Assembly (NCBI GenBank): GCA_005879255.1
Contig: VBKY01000209.1
Coordinates: 1 to 10,184 of the forward strand
DNA: 10,184 nucleotides
Source: Deltaproteobacteria bacterium
GTDB lineage: Bacteria > Desulfobacterota_B > Binatia > UBA9968
Reading direction: 5' to 3'
Shown: positions 1 to 6,393 of the stretch, piece after piece
Position numbering within the stretch: position 1 is the stretch's first letter
How the letters are laid out: each line of letters starts with the position of its first letter
The notes under the pieces: model-generated
Seen by the model: the letters and a program-made list of their open reading frames with translations, nothing else
Database searches by the model: none
Told to the model about the DNA's origin: nothing
Translations under genes and position numbers: made by a program

Positions 1-49
1 ATAGGCTAGCATGGTGTGGTACCTCACAGGTTCGTTACATAATTCGATC

Positions 50-137
50 GTCATTCCGGGCAAGCTGGCGATAGCTAGCGCGACCCGGAATCCAGAAATT
101 TCAAAGACCTCTGGATACCGGCTTTCGCCGGTATGAC
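50..137. repeat. Composite double-hairpin dispersed repeat (copy A)
   Basis: Two hairpins lie head to head. The first has arms ATTCCGGG (53-60) and CCCGGAAT (84-91), bordered by GTCA and TCCAG. The second has arms ATACCGGC (115-122) and GCCGGTAT (127-134), bordered by CTGG and GAC. The right half is thus roughly the inverted form of the left half. The GTCATTCC...GGAATCCAG design resembles widespread dispersed palindromes such as the neisserial dRS3 type; that kinship is inferred from the pattern only. A second copy with the same layout lies at 9625-9700, also upstream of a UbiD-family gene. An ATG at 133 lies inside this repeat and is unlikely to be the real start of the following gene. Confidence 0.75.
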
Positions 138-168
138 ACTGAACGAGGGGAGTGTAGGGAACTACTCT

Positions 169-1596
169 ATGGTTATCGATTTACGGGATTTCCTGGAAAA
201 TCTTCAAGAACGACTGCCCTATGACTTTGTCCGTGTTGAGCGAACTGTATCACCTAAACAATTTGAAGTGACGGCTCTGCTTCAGCATCTCGAAAATCAA
301 AAAAAATTCCCTGTCCTATTCTTCGAAAAGCCGCTCGATCTCAACGGCAAGCCATCCGCATTCCCGCTGCTGAGCAACGTCTTTGCAACCCGCCAGCGTT
401 GTGCGCTCTCTCTCGGCATGAAACCCAATGAAGGTGACCTACCGCTTAGCCTGGAGTATGCGCGCCGTGAGGACCTGTTGCTCGCTCCGGTAACGATTCC
501 GCGCAGCGAGGCGCCGGTTAAGCAGGTCATCAGGCGCGGTGACGAGGCAAACATTTACGATCTTCCCGTCGTCCGCCATCACGCCATGGATCCTGCGCCA
601 TACATCGACATGACCCCGGTGATGAAGGACCCCGATGAAGGCTTTTACAATATTGCATTCCAACGAAACATGGTGAAGGGACCGAGGCGACTCGGCCTGC
701 ACATGTCGCCGCGACACAATTGGCAAATCCATCGCAAGAACGAAGAGAAAAACCGGCCGACGCCTGTGGCAATCGTGATCAGCCATCATCCGGCATTTTA
801 TCTGGGCTCGCTGAACGTCTCGCCATTCGGTGTTGATGATTACGCCAAGGTTGGCGCGATTATGGGCGAGGCGCTTCGTCTTACGCCCTCGGAAACCCTC
901 GGCGAAGATTTCATGGTGCCGGCCGACGCCGAGATGGTAATCGAAGGCCATGTGCTTCCCAATGTGAAAGAGGTCGAAGGACCCTTCGGCGAATTTACCG
1001 GTTACTACGGACCGCAGCGGTTGCGCAACGTCATCGAAGTGAGCGCCATCACGCACCGCAGCGACGCGATCTTTCAACATATCTTCACCGGTCACCGCGA
1101 CACCTGGGTGCTCGGCGGCATTCCCAAAGAGGGAAGTCTTTTTAATTTAATCCGCGGCGTCGTGCCGACGGTTAAAGCCGTGCATTTCCCGATGTCGGGC
1201 AGCTGCCGCTTTAACTGCTACATCTCCATCGACAAAAAAGTTGACGGCGAGACTAAGCAGGCGGCCTTGGCCGCGCTCGGCGGATGCGACTTCGTCAAGC
1301 ACGTTGTAGTCGTCGATGCCGATATCGACATCTACAACGAAGAGGAAGTCCTGTGGGCCGTGGCCACCCGCGTGCAAGCGGACCAGGACGTGGACGTCAT
1401 CAAAAACGTCAAAGGAAACACTCTCGATCCTTCCCAAACAGATAACATTATGACCGCCAAGATGATCATCGACGCCACCAAGCCAGTGCAGCGTCCCTAC
1501 GAAGCCCGCGTCGCGGTGCCGAAAACCGCAATGGAAAAAACCCGGCTCGAAGATTTCATTCCGCGCCCGGTGCTTGACCGAGTACCGAAGGTCTAG
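169..1596 (+). CDS. UbiD-family (de)carboxylase, complete
   Basis: This 475-residue protein belongs to the UbiD family, whose members use prenylated FMN to decarboxylate, or reversibly carboxylate, aromatic and alpha,beta-unsaturated acids in the cytoplasm. The signature EGPFGEFTGYYGP is present, giving Glu270 and Glu275, and Arg166 lies in FQRNMV. The spacing of Arg166, Glu270 and Glu275 matches the Arg173/Glu277/Glu282 set known from fungal Fdc1, so the enzyme is probably active. I chose ATG 169 (MVIDLRDFL) over ATG 133 because 133 sits in a palindromic repeat, an AGGGA ribosome site lies at 156-160, and residue 1 onward aligns with the start of the second UbiD-like protein at 9795 (MSQDLRSYL). 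The length is normal for the family. No UbiX-type prenyltransferase gene is in view, so the cofactor must come from elsewhere. The substrate cannot be told from sequence; I would not call it ubiD of ubiquinone synthesis. Confidence 0.93.
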   Translation: MVIDLRDFLENLQERLPYDFVRVERTVSPKQFEVTALLQHLENQKKFPVLFFEKPLDLNGKPSAFPLLSNVFATRQRCALSLGMKPNEGDLPLSLEYARREDLLLAPVTIPRSEAPVKQVIRRGDEANIYDLPVVRHHAMDPAPYIDMTPVMKDPDEGFYNIAFQRNMVKGPRRLGLHMSPRHNWQIHRKNEEKNRPTPVAIVISHHPAFYLGSLNVSPFGVDDYAKVGAIMGEALRLTPSETLGEDFMVPADAEMVIEGHVLPNVKEVEGPFGEFTGYYGPQRLRNVIEVSAITHRSDAIFQHIFTGHRDTWVLGGIPKEGSLFNLIRGVVPTVKAVHFPMSGSCRFNCYISIDKKVDGETKQAALAALGGCDFVKHVVVVDADIDIYNEEEVLWAVATRVQADQDVDVIKNVKGNTLDPSQTDNIMTAKMIIDATKPVQRPYEARVAVPKTAMEKTRLEDFIPRPVLDRVPKV

Positions 1597-1858
1597 CCGC
1601 CAAATATAAATAAAGCTTCAAATCCGAAACTCGAAATCCGAAACTCGAAACAAATTCAAATGGCCGAAAAACACAAATTTCAAAACATACTTGATTCGGA
1701 TTCGGCGTTTTTGATTTTCCGAGTTTGAGATTTATTTGACTTCGAGTCTGTTTCGGATTTCGTGCTTCGAATTTCGGATTTTAAGTTAGGTTTGCCTGCT
1801 AGTTTTTTCGGATTTCGATATTCGGATTTCGGATTTATTTCGCTGTATCGGAGGCGTC
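1597..1858. repeat. AT-rich spacer with 14-bp tandem repeats and long imperfect inverted repeat
   Basis: This gap holds no gene. A 14-bp unit AAATCCGAAACTCG occurs twice in perfect tandem (1620-1633 and 1634-1647), followed by partial copies. The stretch from about 1706 to 1837 carries many copies of the complementary motif (TTTCGGATTTCG, GAGTTTGAGATTT), so the spacer as a whole can fold into a long imperfect hairpin. It may act as a transcription end or RNA stabiliser for the decarboxylase gene, but this is inference. Its last bases supply the ribosome site of the following small gene. Confidence 0.7.
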
Positions 1859-2008
1859 GTGACGAAAATTTTTTGGGTGACCTGTCCTCAGTGCAAAGGC
1901 GAATTCTACTGTCACTATCAGGAGCTCCGCCATAAGAAGATCAAGCTTCTGTGCCCTTATTGCAGCCACCAGTTCTTCGACGAGGAGAGTCCGAAGATCA
2001 TCGAGTGA
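1859..2008 (+). CDS. Small zinc-ribbon protein, 49 aa
   Basis: A GTG-started reading frame encodes 49 residues with two CPxC knuckles, Cys9-Pro-Gln-Cys12 and Cys32-Pro-Tyr-Cys35, nineteen residues apart. This is the layout of a minimal zinc ribbon. The region between the knuckles is basic (RHKKIK) and the tail is acidic (DEESPKIIE). A strong GGAGG ribosome site at 1850-1854 lies 4 bases before the GTG, and codon use looks like that of neighbouring genes, so I regard the gene as real despite its size. There is no signal peptide or membrane segment, so the protein is expected in the cytoplasm. Its function is unknown; nucleic-acid or protein binding are both possible. It lies between a UbiD-family gene and an array of substrate-binding protein genes. 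Confidence 0.8.
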   Translation: MTKIFWVTCPQCKGEFYCHYQELRHKKIKLLCPYCSHQFFDEESPKIIE

Positions 2009-2028
2009 GGAGCAGAGTCATCAAAATG

Positions 2029-2198
2029 ATTTTAGATTTTCGATTGCTGATGGTTCGATTTCACTCACGACAGGTTTTGGATTAGAGAAAAAACAAATGC
2101 ACAAGAAATTTCGAATTCGGTTTGGTTTCTCTTGCTCCGACAATCGAAAATCCAAAACCTGTCCTGAGCTTTGCCGAAGGATCGAAAATCTAAAATGG
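2029..2198. repeat. Inverted pair of a ~55-bp dispersed repeat flanking and entering an SBP gene start
   Basis: Two copies of one element face each other. The left copy (2029 to about 2085) contains GATTTTCGATTG and CAGGTTTTGGAT. The right copy (about 2141-2198) contains their reverse complements CAATCGAAAATC and ATCCAAAACCTG, then a second ATCGAAAATCTAAAAT. The core TCCTGAGCTTTGCCGAAGGA in the right copy resembles a motif I associate with dispersed repeats of environmental bacteria. The start codon of the downstream SBP gene (2097) lies between the two arms, and the right arm is translated as its N-terminal leader. A long hairpin could therefore hide the translation start. Confidence 0.75.
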
Positions 2199-3173
2199 GG
2201 TGGGATTTTCGCTATCGCTCTCACATTCGCCTTCGGTGGGGTTGCGGCTCACGCGCAGCAACGACCGAAAGTCGCGCGAATCGGCATCCTGCGGGTCGAT
2301 GGAAGTACGAGCCCGGCTGCGATGGAAGCCATTAATGACTTGAAACGAGGATTGAGGAACTTGGGTTATGTGGAAGGCCAGAACATTAATTTCGAAATCC
2401 GGCTAGCCGAGAATAAACTCGAGCGCCTTCCGACACTTGCGGCGGAACTGGTCCAACTCAAACTAGACGCGATCGTCACCGGTGGCCCGCAGGCCACGAA
2501 GGCGACCAAAGAAGCAACGAACACGATTCCGATCGTCATGGGACGCATGGATGATGTCGTTGAACACGGACTGGTAACGAGCCTCGCCCGACCAGGGGGA
2601 AACGTTACGGGACTTTCCTTCCAGACTGGAGAACTCAGCGGCAAGTGGTTGGACCTGCTGAAAGAAGCTCTGCCTAAACTTACTCGCGTGGCTGCCTTAT
2701 GGGATACGACCGGCACTGCGGGGCAATTGCGGACCGTAGAGGCGGCGGCCCGCTCAATGGGCTTGCACCTCGCGGTCTCGAAGGTAGCTGGTTTGAAGGA
2801 CTTCGACTTTGTTTTTGACGGCATCAGAAAGGAACGCATGGAAGGTCTAATCATATTGGCATCTCCAGTCTTCACAGGCCAAAGAGAGCGACTTGCCGAA
2901 TTGGCTGCTAAGCACAATTTGCCGGCGATCTATTACCACGAAGGGTTTGCGCAGGCAGGCGGACTGTTGGCATACGGGCCCAAGCAGTCGGAGTTTAGCT
3001 GGCATCGCGCTGCGATCTTCGTCGATAAAATCCTAAAAGGAGCTAAGCCCGCCGATTTGCCGGTTGAGCAACCAACCAAATTCGATTTCATTATCAATCT
3101 AAAAACAGCGAAGCAGATCGGAGTCACGATTCCGCCGAACGTGCTGGCGCGGGCGGATCGGGTCATAAGATGA
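2097..3173 (+). CDS. ABC transporter substrate-binding protein (PF04392-like), SBP-1
   Basis: This 358-residue periplasmic binding protein has the family landmarks KVARIGIL (58-65), LGYVEGQN, LARPGGNVTG, LSGKWLDLLKEALP and the C-terminal block PTKFDFIINLKTAKQIG. It should fold as a two-lobed periplasmic binding protein and capture an unidentified small solute. The Sec signal is odd: about 35 residues precede the hydrophobic stretch GGIFAIALTFAFGGVAAHA, with predicted cleavage near Ala53, and residues about 16-34 are encoded by a dispersed repeat. No ATG, GTG or TTG lies in frame between 2097 and the hydrophobic core, so ATG 2097 is the only sensible start; its ribosome site (AGAG) is weak. 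No permease or ATPase is nearby. It is the first of five intact paralogues, and SBP-2 next door shares its leader. Confidence 0.88.
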   Translation: MHKKFRIRFGFSCSDNRKSKTCPELCRRIENLKWGGIFAIALTFAFGGVAAHAQQRPKVARIGILRVDGSTSPAAMEAINDLKRGLRNLGYVEGQNINFEIRLAENKLERLPTLAAELVQLKLDAIVTGGPQATKATKEATNTIPIVMGRMDDVVEHGLVTSLARPGGNVTGLSFQTGELSGKWLDLLKEALPKLTRVAALWDTTGTAGQLRTVEAAARSMGLHLAVSKVAGLKDFDFVFDGIRKERMEGLIILASPVFTGQRERLAELAAKHNLPAIYYHEGFAQAGGLLAYGPKQSEFSWHRAAIFVDKILKGAKPADLPVEQPTKFDFIINLKTAKQIGVTIPPNVLARADRVIR

Positions 3174-3174
3174 C

Positions 3175-3306
3175 ATTTTAGATTTTCGATTGCGGAGAAA
3201 AACAAATGCGTGAGAGGATCTGGCTGCGATCTTCGAATTCTTATTCCCACAATCGGAAATCCAAAACCTGTCCTGAGCTGCGTCGAAGTATCCAAAATCT
3301 AAGATG
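3175..3306. repeat. Second occurrence of the ~55-bp repeat around the SBP-2 start
   Basis: A shortened left arm (ATTTTAGATTTTCGATTGC, from 3175) and a full right arm (3250-3306, with ATCCAAAACCTGTCCTGAG and ATCCAAAATCTAAGAT) bracket the start of SBP-2. The text GAGAAAAACAAATGCG before the gene matches GAGAAAAAACAAATGC before SBP-1, so the repeat and leader were duplicated together with the gene. Similar GATTTTAGA pieces also follow the last SBP fragment, at 9532-9560. Confidence 0.75.
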
Positions 3307-4273
3307 GGGTAGGATTTTCGCTATCGTTCTCATATTCGCCTTCGGTGGAGCTGTGGCTCAGGCGCAACCGGCGAAGGTAATTCGGATCGGTTTCCTGGGT
3401 CCCACTTCCGCTGCCAGCAACGCAGGCCGGATGGAAGCGCTGCGGGCGGGCCTGCGTGACTTGGGTTATCTGGAGGGTAAGAATCTCGTCATCGAGTCTC
3501 GTTGGGCCGAGGGAAAGTTCGATCGCCTCCCCGAGTTGGCAGCCGAACTGGTTCGCCTCAACGTTGACGTCATCCTGACCACTGGGACACCGGGAATCCG
3601 TGCGGCCAAAAATGCCACCACGACGATTCCTATCGTCATGGTAACCAGCGGCGACCCTGTTGGCTTTGGTTTCGTCGCCAGCCTCGCGCGGCCGGGAGGG
3701 AATATCACCGGATCGAGCACGTTTGGCCCGGAACTCAGTGCGAAACGGCTCGAGCTGCTTAAGGAGACCTTGCCGCGCACACAGCGAGTCGCTGTCCTCT
3801 TCAATCCGGACAATTCCATAAACGACCGGAACCTTCCGGCAATGGAGCAGACAGCGAAATTGCTTAAGATAAGGCTTCAACGATTCGAAGTGCGCGGAGC
3901 CGAGGAGTTCAAAAATGCTTTTGCAGCGATGACCAAGCAACGCGTTGATGCCGTCGCACTCCCTGAGGATGATTTTCTTAACGCCAATCAAAACGAGGTT
4001 GCGGAGCTCGTAGCAAAACAGCGACTGCCCTCCATCGGACGCGCGGAGTTCGCGGAAGCCGGAGGCCTGATCGGTTATGCTGTGAACTTCTTCGATCTGT
4101 ACCGCCGAGCGGCTATCTTTGTCGACAAGATCCTGAAAGGGGCAAAGCCTACCGACCTCCCCGTGCAGCAACCGACGAAGTTCGAGTTTGTGATCAATCT
4201 GAAAACCGCTAAGCAGATCGGCCTGACGATTCCGCCGAACGTGCTGGCAAGGGCGGATAAAGTGATCAGATGA
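3206..4273 (+). CDS. ABC transporter substrate-binding protein (PF04392-like), SBP-2
   Basis: This 355-residue paralogue of SBP-1 has VIRIGFLG (57-64), LGYLEGKN, LARPGGNITG, LSAKRLELLKETLP and a C-terminal block ending IPPNVLARADKVIR. The predicted Sec signal ends near Ala53 after IFAIVLIFAFGGAVAQA. As in SBP-1, a long leader (HNRKSKTCPELRRSIQNLRW) comes from the dispersed repeat. A GGAG site 8 bases before ATG 3206 makes the start more convincing than that of SBP-1. Lobe 2 differs clearly from SBP-1 (for example ALPEDDFLNANQNEV and AEFAEAGGLIGYAVNF), so the two may bind different solutes. The gene starts 32 bp after the SBP-1 stop, and the pair may be co-transcribed. Confidence 0.9.
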   Translation: MRERIWLRSSNSYSHNRKSKTCPELRRSIQNLRWGRIFAIVLIFAFGGAVAQAQPAKVIRIGFLGPTSAASNAGRMEALRAGLRDLGYLEGKNLVIESRWAEGKFDRLPELAAELVRLNVDVILTTGTPGIRAAKNATTTIPIVMVTSGDPVGFGFVASLARPGGNITGSSTFGPELSAKRLELLKETLPRTQRVAVLFNPDNSINDRNLPAMEQTAKLLKIRLQRFEVRGAEEFKNAFAAMTKQRVDAVALPEDDFLNANQNEVAELVAKQRLPSIGRAEFAEAGGLIGYAVNFFDLYRRAAIFVDKILKGAKPTDLPVQQPTKFEFVINLKTAKQIGLTIPPNVLARADKVIR

Positions 4274-4274
4274 C

Positions 4275-4412
4275 AGCGGTCGGAGATCAGAGGTCAGAAA
4301 TCACAGGGCAGAAATTAATCGCCGAGACGCGGAGTGCGCGGAGCTTTTTCTCTGTGCTCCCTGTGCCTCTATGGTGAAACCGATCTCCGATCTCCGCGTT
4401 CTGATCTCTGGT
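4275..4412. repeat. Nested palindromic spacer after SBP-2
   Basis: The spacer contains several matched arms. CGGAGATC (4281-4288) pairs with GATCTCCG (4382-4389, repeated at 4389-4396), GAGATCAG (4283-4290) with CTGATCTC (4401-4408), CACAGGG (4302-4308) with CCCTGTG (4359-4365), and GGAGC (4340-4344) with GCTCC (4356-4360). It looks like a degenerate dispersed element of CGGAG/CAGAG words rather than a gene. It could end transcription of SBP-1 and SBP-2, though there is no classical T-tract after the outer stem. Confidence 0.55.
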
Positions 4413-4415
4413 TTA

Positions 4416-4451
4416 TGCGCTTTGCTCGTCCGCCGAGGCGCAGCGCCCAGC
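4416..4451 (+). pseudogene. Remnant of an SBP signal-peptide coding region
   Basis: These 36 bases match the signal-peptide end of SBP-3 (5372-5407) with few differences, sharing TGCGCTTTGCT and GTCCGCCGAGGCGCA. The conceptual peptide ALCSSAEAQRPAP corresponds to ALCLSAEAQQPAK of SBP-3. Similarity stops just after the cleavage site, and the rest of the gene is missing; a VapBC-type module follows. I read this as the 5' stub of a lost SBP copy, or as the product of unequal recombination with SBP-3. It is short, but the match is too long to be likely by chance. Confidence 0.65.
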
Positions 4452-4471
4452 TCCAGGTGGCGGATCATAAC

Positions 4472-4500
4472 TTGCGAATGTTCATAGGCTCCAATATTAT
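4472..4500 (+). promoter_or_regulatory. Candidate promoter of the VapBC-type module
   Basis: TTGCGA (4472-4477) and TATTAT (4495-4500) are separated by exactly 17 bases and resemble sigma-70 -35 and -10 boxes. The expected transcript start near 4507 leaves the GGGGAG site and ATG 4529 inside the message and excludes ATG 4499. Found by eye only. Confidence 0.45.
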
Positions 4501-4528
4501 GAACATCGAAGCATTCGTTGGGGGAGTC

Positions 4529-4726
4529 ATGAAAACTTCATCGTTGCGCCATAAACATGTGCAATTGGATCAGCGCAAACTCAATCGCGCGTTACGTATA
4601 CTAGGAGCTAAGACGGAAACGGAAGCACTGGATCGCGCGCTGAGTGTCGTAGTCAGCGAGGATAAAATCGACACCGCGCTTCGAAAAGCCCGTGGCAAAG
4701 GGCGCATTCGAAAAGTCTTCAGATAG
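4529..4726 (+). CDS. VapB-like antitoxin
   Basis: This 65-residue basic protein has a short N-terminal strand (HKHVQLDQ), then helix-turn-helix text RKLNRALRILGAKTETEALDRAL at 16-38, typical of VapB-type ribbon-helix-helix antitoxins. The C-terminal tail (EDKIDTALRKARGKGRIRKVFR, roughly 44-65) would wrap the toxin. The start is uncertain. ATG 4529 has a GGGGAG motif very close by (2-base gap), whereas ATG 4499 would give 75 residues but overlaps the likely -10 box. The stop lies 1 base before the toxin start, the tight coupling usual for such pairs. It is expected to neutralise the PIN toxin and, with it, repress its own promoter. Confidence 0.82.
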   Translation: MKTSSLRHKHVQLDQRKLNRALRILGAKTETEALDRALSVVVSEDKIDTALRKARGKGRIRKVFR

Positions 4727-4727
4727 A

Positions 4728-5159
4728 ATGCAGCGGGTTGTCATCGATACCAACATTTACATCGATTGGCTTAACGAGGGCCGGTATGAAGACATCATTT
4801 TCCAGCGCGAGGCGGTCAAGCATCTTAGCTCGGTCGTGCTGATGGAGTTATTGGCGGGAGCGTTTTCTACAAAGGACCGCAAGCTCATTCGAGACATCAC
4901 TCTCCCTTTCGCCAAAGCCAACCGAATTGTTACTCCTACCGTTTCGATCTATGAAGAGGCCGGCGATGTGTTAAGACGGCTTCAACGTCTGCACGGCTAC
5001 TCCATGCCCAATGCCTATGGGCTCGTGAACGATGTACTGATTGCGTTATCGGCTTGCTCGATTGGCGCGAGCGTGATCACCCAAAACGAGCACGACTTTG
5101 CGGCGATTCGATCCGCGCGGCTATTTAAACTGGTGGTAAACCCCGTACCACGGACTTAG
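4728..5159 (+). CDS. VapC-like PIN-domain ribonuclease toxin
   Basis: This 143-residue PIN-domain protein carries the four expected acidic residues: Asp7 in VVIDTNIYID, Glu40 in VVLMELLAG, Asp102 in NDVLIALSA and Asp123 in ITQNEHDF. VapC toxins use these to hold Mg2+ and cleave RNA, often initiator tRNA or rRNA; the target here is unknown. ATG 4728 follows the antitoxin stop by 1 base and opens directly onto the PIN core, so I prefer it to the GTG at 4692, which lies within the antitoxin. The last residues (VVNPVPRT) are encoded within the left arm of a 12-bp inverted repeat (5140-5151), so the C-terminus may have been rewritten by a small inserted element. All catalytic residues are intact, so it is probably functional. 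Confidence 0.9.
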   Translation: MQRVVIDTNIYIDWLNEGRYEDIIFQREAVKHLSSVVLMELLAGAFSTKDRKLIRDITLPFAKANRIVTPTVSIYEEAGDVLRRLQRLHGYSMPNAYGLVNDVLIALSACSIGASVITQNEHDFAAIRSARLFKLVVNPVPRT

Positions 5160-5240
5160 GTCCGTAGCTTTGGGGCACTGCCCTTTCCGGGATTTCAGCA
5201 CGTTCATCCCTGCACTTACGTGCGGGGTGTGGTACGGGGT
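5140..5240. repeat. 101-bp inverted-repeat element with three internal hairpins
   Basis: The ends are a perfect 12-bp inverted repeat, ACCCCGTACCAC (5140-5151) and GTGGTACGGGGT (5229-5240). Inside are three further stems: GGAC/GTCC with loop TTAG (5152-5163), GGGC/GCCC with loop ACT (5173-5183), and CCCTGCAC/GTGCGGGG with loop TTAC (5208-5227, one G-T pair). The whole can be drawn as a cloverleaf. It overlaps the final codons and stop of the PIN toxin gene. It could be a small non-autonomous mobile element, a REP-like sequence or a structured RNA end; I cannot decide. The rest of the gap to 5327 shows nothing I recognise. Confidence 0.6.
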
Positions 5241-5327
5241 AAAGTCGTTGACGAGCGGGGAAAGTAAAAGACGCCCGAACCTCCCGGCGACAGAATCCAT
5301 CGGCATCGTCGGTTGCGGCGCAAACTC

Positions 5328-6311
5328 ATGAAGAAAATCGTCATTCACTTTGCTCTTTGCGCTATGCTCCTTGCGCTTTGCTTGTCCGCCGAGGCGCAAC
5401 AGCCAGCGAAAATCCCACGGATAGGATACCTAGCTGGTGCCTTCCCTTCCTCTGTCCCGGCCCGCGTCGCGGCATTCCGGCAGGGGCTGCGCGAGCTCGG
5501 GTACGTGGAGGGGAAAAACATCGTCGTCGAGTATCGATACGCAGAGGGAAAAGCGGATCGCGAGCGTGAGCTTGCGGCGGAGTTAGCGCGTCTGAAGGTG
5601 GACGTCATCGTCACGGGCGGCCCGACATCAACTCGTGCCGCCAAGGAGGCAACTGTCACGATTCCTATTGTCTTTGCCCAGGATGTCGATCCTGTTGCCA
5701 GCGGGTTCGTCGCCAGCCTTGCGCGACCTGGCGGGAACATTACTGGGTTGTCAACCCTTGCCCCGGAGTTAAGCGGAAAACGACTGGAGCTTTTGAAGGA
5801 GATCGTTCCTAAGCTCTCCCGCGTGGCCGTCATCGCAATTTCGACCGAACCCGGCAACGCGCAATTGCTAAAAGAGATGGAGCTCGCCGCAGAGGGGTTG
5901 AAAGTGAAGCTTCAATACCTAGACGTACTAAGTTCCAAGGATATTGAGACCGCATTCCGAGCCGCAGCCAAGGGGCGCGCTGATGGAGTCGTTATGCTGG
6001 GGAGCGCCGTCTTCAATACTCATCGAATACAGATTGTAGAGCTTGCGGTAAAGAGCCGGCTTCCGGCGACATACACCAGGCCAGAATATGTGGAAGACGG
6101 CGGGCTCATGACCTACGGGCCGAATAATAACGATCTGTTCCGGCGCGCCGCCACTTACGTGGATAGGATCCTGAAAGGTGCCAAGCCCGCCGATCTTGCA
6201 GTGGAGCAGCCGAAGAAGTTCGAGTTCATCATCAATCTGAAAGCGGCCAAGCAGATCGGCCTGACGATTCCGCCGAATGTGCTGGTGCGGGCGGACAAGG
6301 TTATTAGGTAA
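5328..6311 (+). CDS. ABC transporter substrate-binding protein (PF04392-like), SBP-3
   Basis: This 327-residue secreted protein has a classical signal peptide (MKKIVIHFALCAMLLALCLS, cleavage after AEA at 23), then KIPRIGYL (28-35), LRELGYVEGKN (54-64), VDVIVTGGPTSTRAAKEAT, LARPGGNITG (131-140), LSGKRLELLKEIVPKLSRVAV and the C-terminal block ending IPPNVLVRADKVIR. Cys18 is not in a good lipobox, so a soluble periplasmic protein is more likely than a lipoprotein. I chose ATG 5328 rather than TTG 5313 because it gives the standard MKK start; no clear ribosome site precedes it. Bases 6180-6259 are almost identical to 9402-9481 in the truncated copy, which points to recent 3' gene conversion. It stands between the two toxin-antitoxin modules. 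Confidence 0.92.
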   Translation: MKKIVIHFALCAMLLALCLSAEAQQPAKIPRIGYLAGAFPSSVPARVAAFRQGLRELGYVEGKNIVVEYRYAEGKADRERELAAELARLKVDVIVTGGPTSTRAAKEATVTIPIVFAQDVDPVASGFVASLARPGGNITGLSTLAPELSGKRLELLKEIVPKLSRVAVIAISTEPGNAQLLKEMELAAEGLKVKLQYLDVLSSKDIETAFRAAAKGRADGVVMLGSAVFNTHRIQIVELAVKSRLPATYTRPEYVEDGGLMTYGPNNNDLFRRAATYVDRILKGAKPADLAVEQPKKFEFIINLKAAKQIGLTIPPNVLVRADKVIR

Positions 6312-6336
6312 GTTAAGAGTACGATATCGACACGCG

Positions 6337-6372
6337 GGTGTCATTGACACCATGGTGGCTGCATGCCATCGT
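6337..6372 (+). promoter_or_regulatory. Candidate autoregulated promoter and operator of the MazEF-like module
   Basis: A perfect dyad GGTGTCA-T-TGACACC (6337-6351) contains a consensus -35 box TTGACA (6344-6349). A weak -10 candidate CATCGT (6367-6372) follows after 17 bases. A dyad covering the -35 box, 42 bp before a ribbon-helix-helix antitoxin start, is what one expects for an antitoxin operator. Binding is inferred. Confidence 0.5.
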
Positions 6373-6393
6373 CTCGCGAGGAGGTGGACCATT

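Noticed and set aside
133..168. Upstream ATG 133 as start of the first UbiD-family gene
   Set aside because: It lies in the right arm of a palindromic repeat and adds 12 residues that match nothing in the second UbiD-like protein; ATG 169 has a ribosome site and aligned N-terminus.
439..1095. 218-codon minus-strand frame
   Set aside because: It lies wholly opposite the UbiD-family gene, contains no recognisable motif and looks like a coding shadow.
1620..1647. CRISPR-like repeat
   Set aside because: The 14-bp units are directly adjacent with no spacers, and no cas gene is present.
3299..4171. 290-codon minus-strand frame
   Set aside because: It is antisense to SBP-2. Similar antisense frames occur opposite the other SBP genes, as expected from shared codon bias, and no protein family is recognisable.
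4334..4528. Long N-terminal extension of the VapB-like antitoxin
   Set aside because: The extension runs through palindromic spacer, the SBP stub and the candidate promoter and has no antitoxin-like sequence.
13..5235. Shared 10-mer GGTGTGGTAC at 13-22 and 5226-5235
   Set aside because: A single 10-base match without flanking similarity is plausible by chance in a window of this size.
5328..5400. Lipoprotein signal in SBP-3 (Cys11 or Cys18)
   Set aside because: The residues before each cysteine do not fit a lipobox, and AEA before QQ is a good signal peptidase I site.
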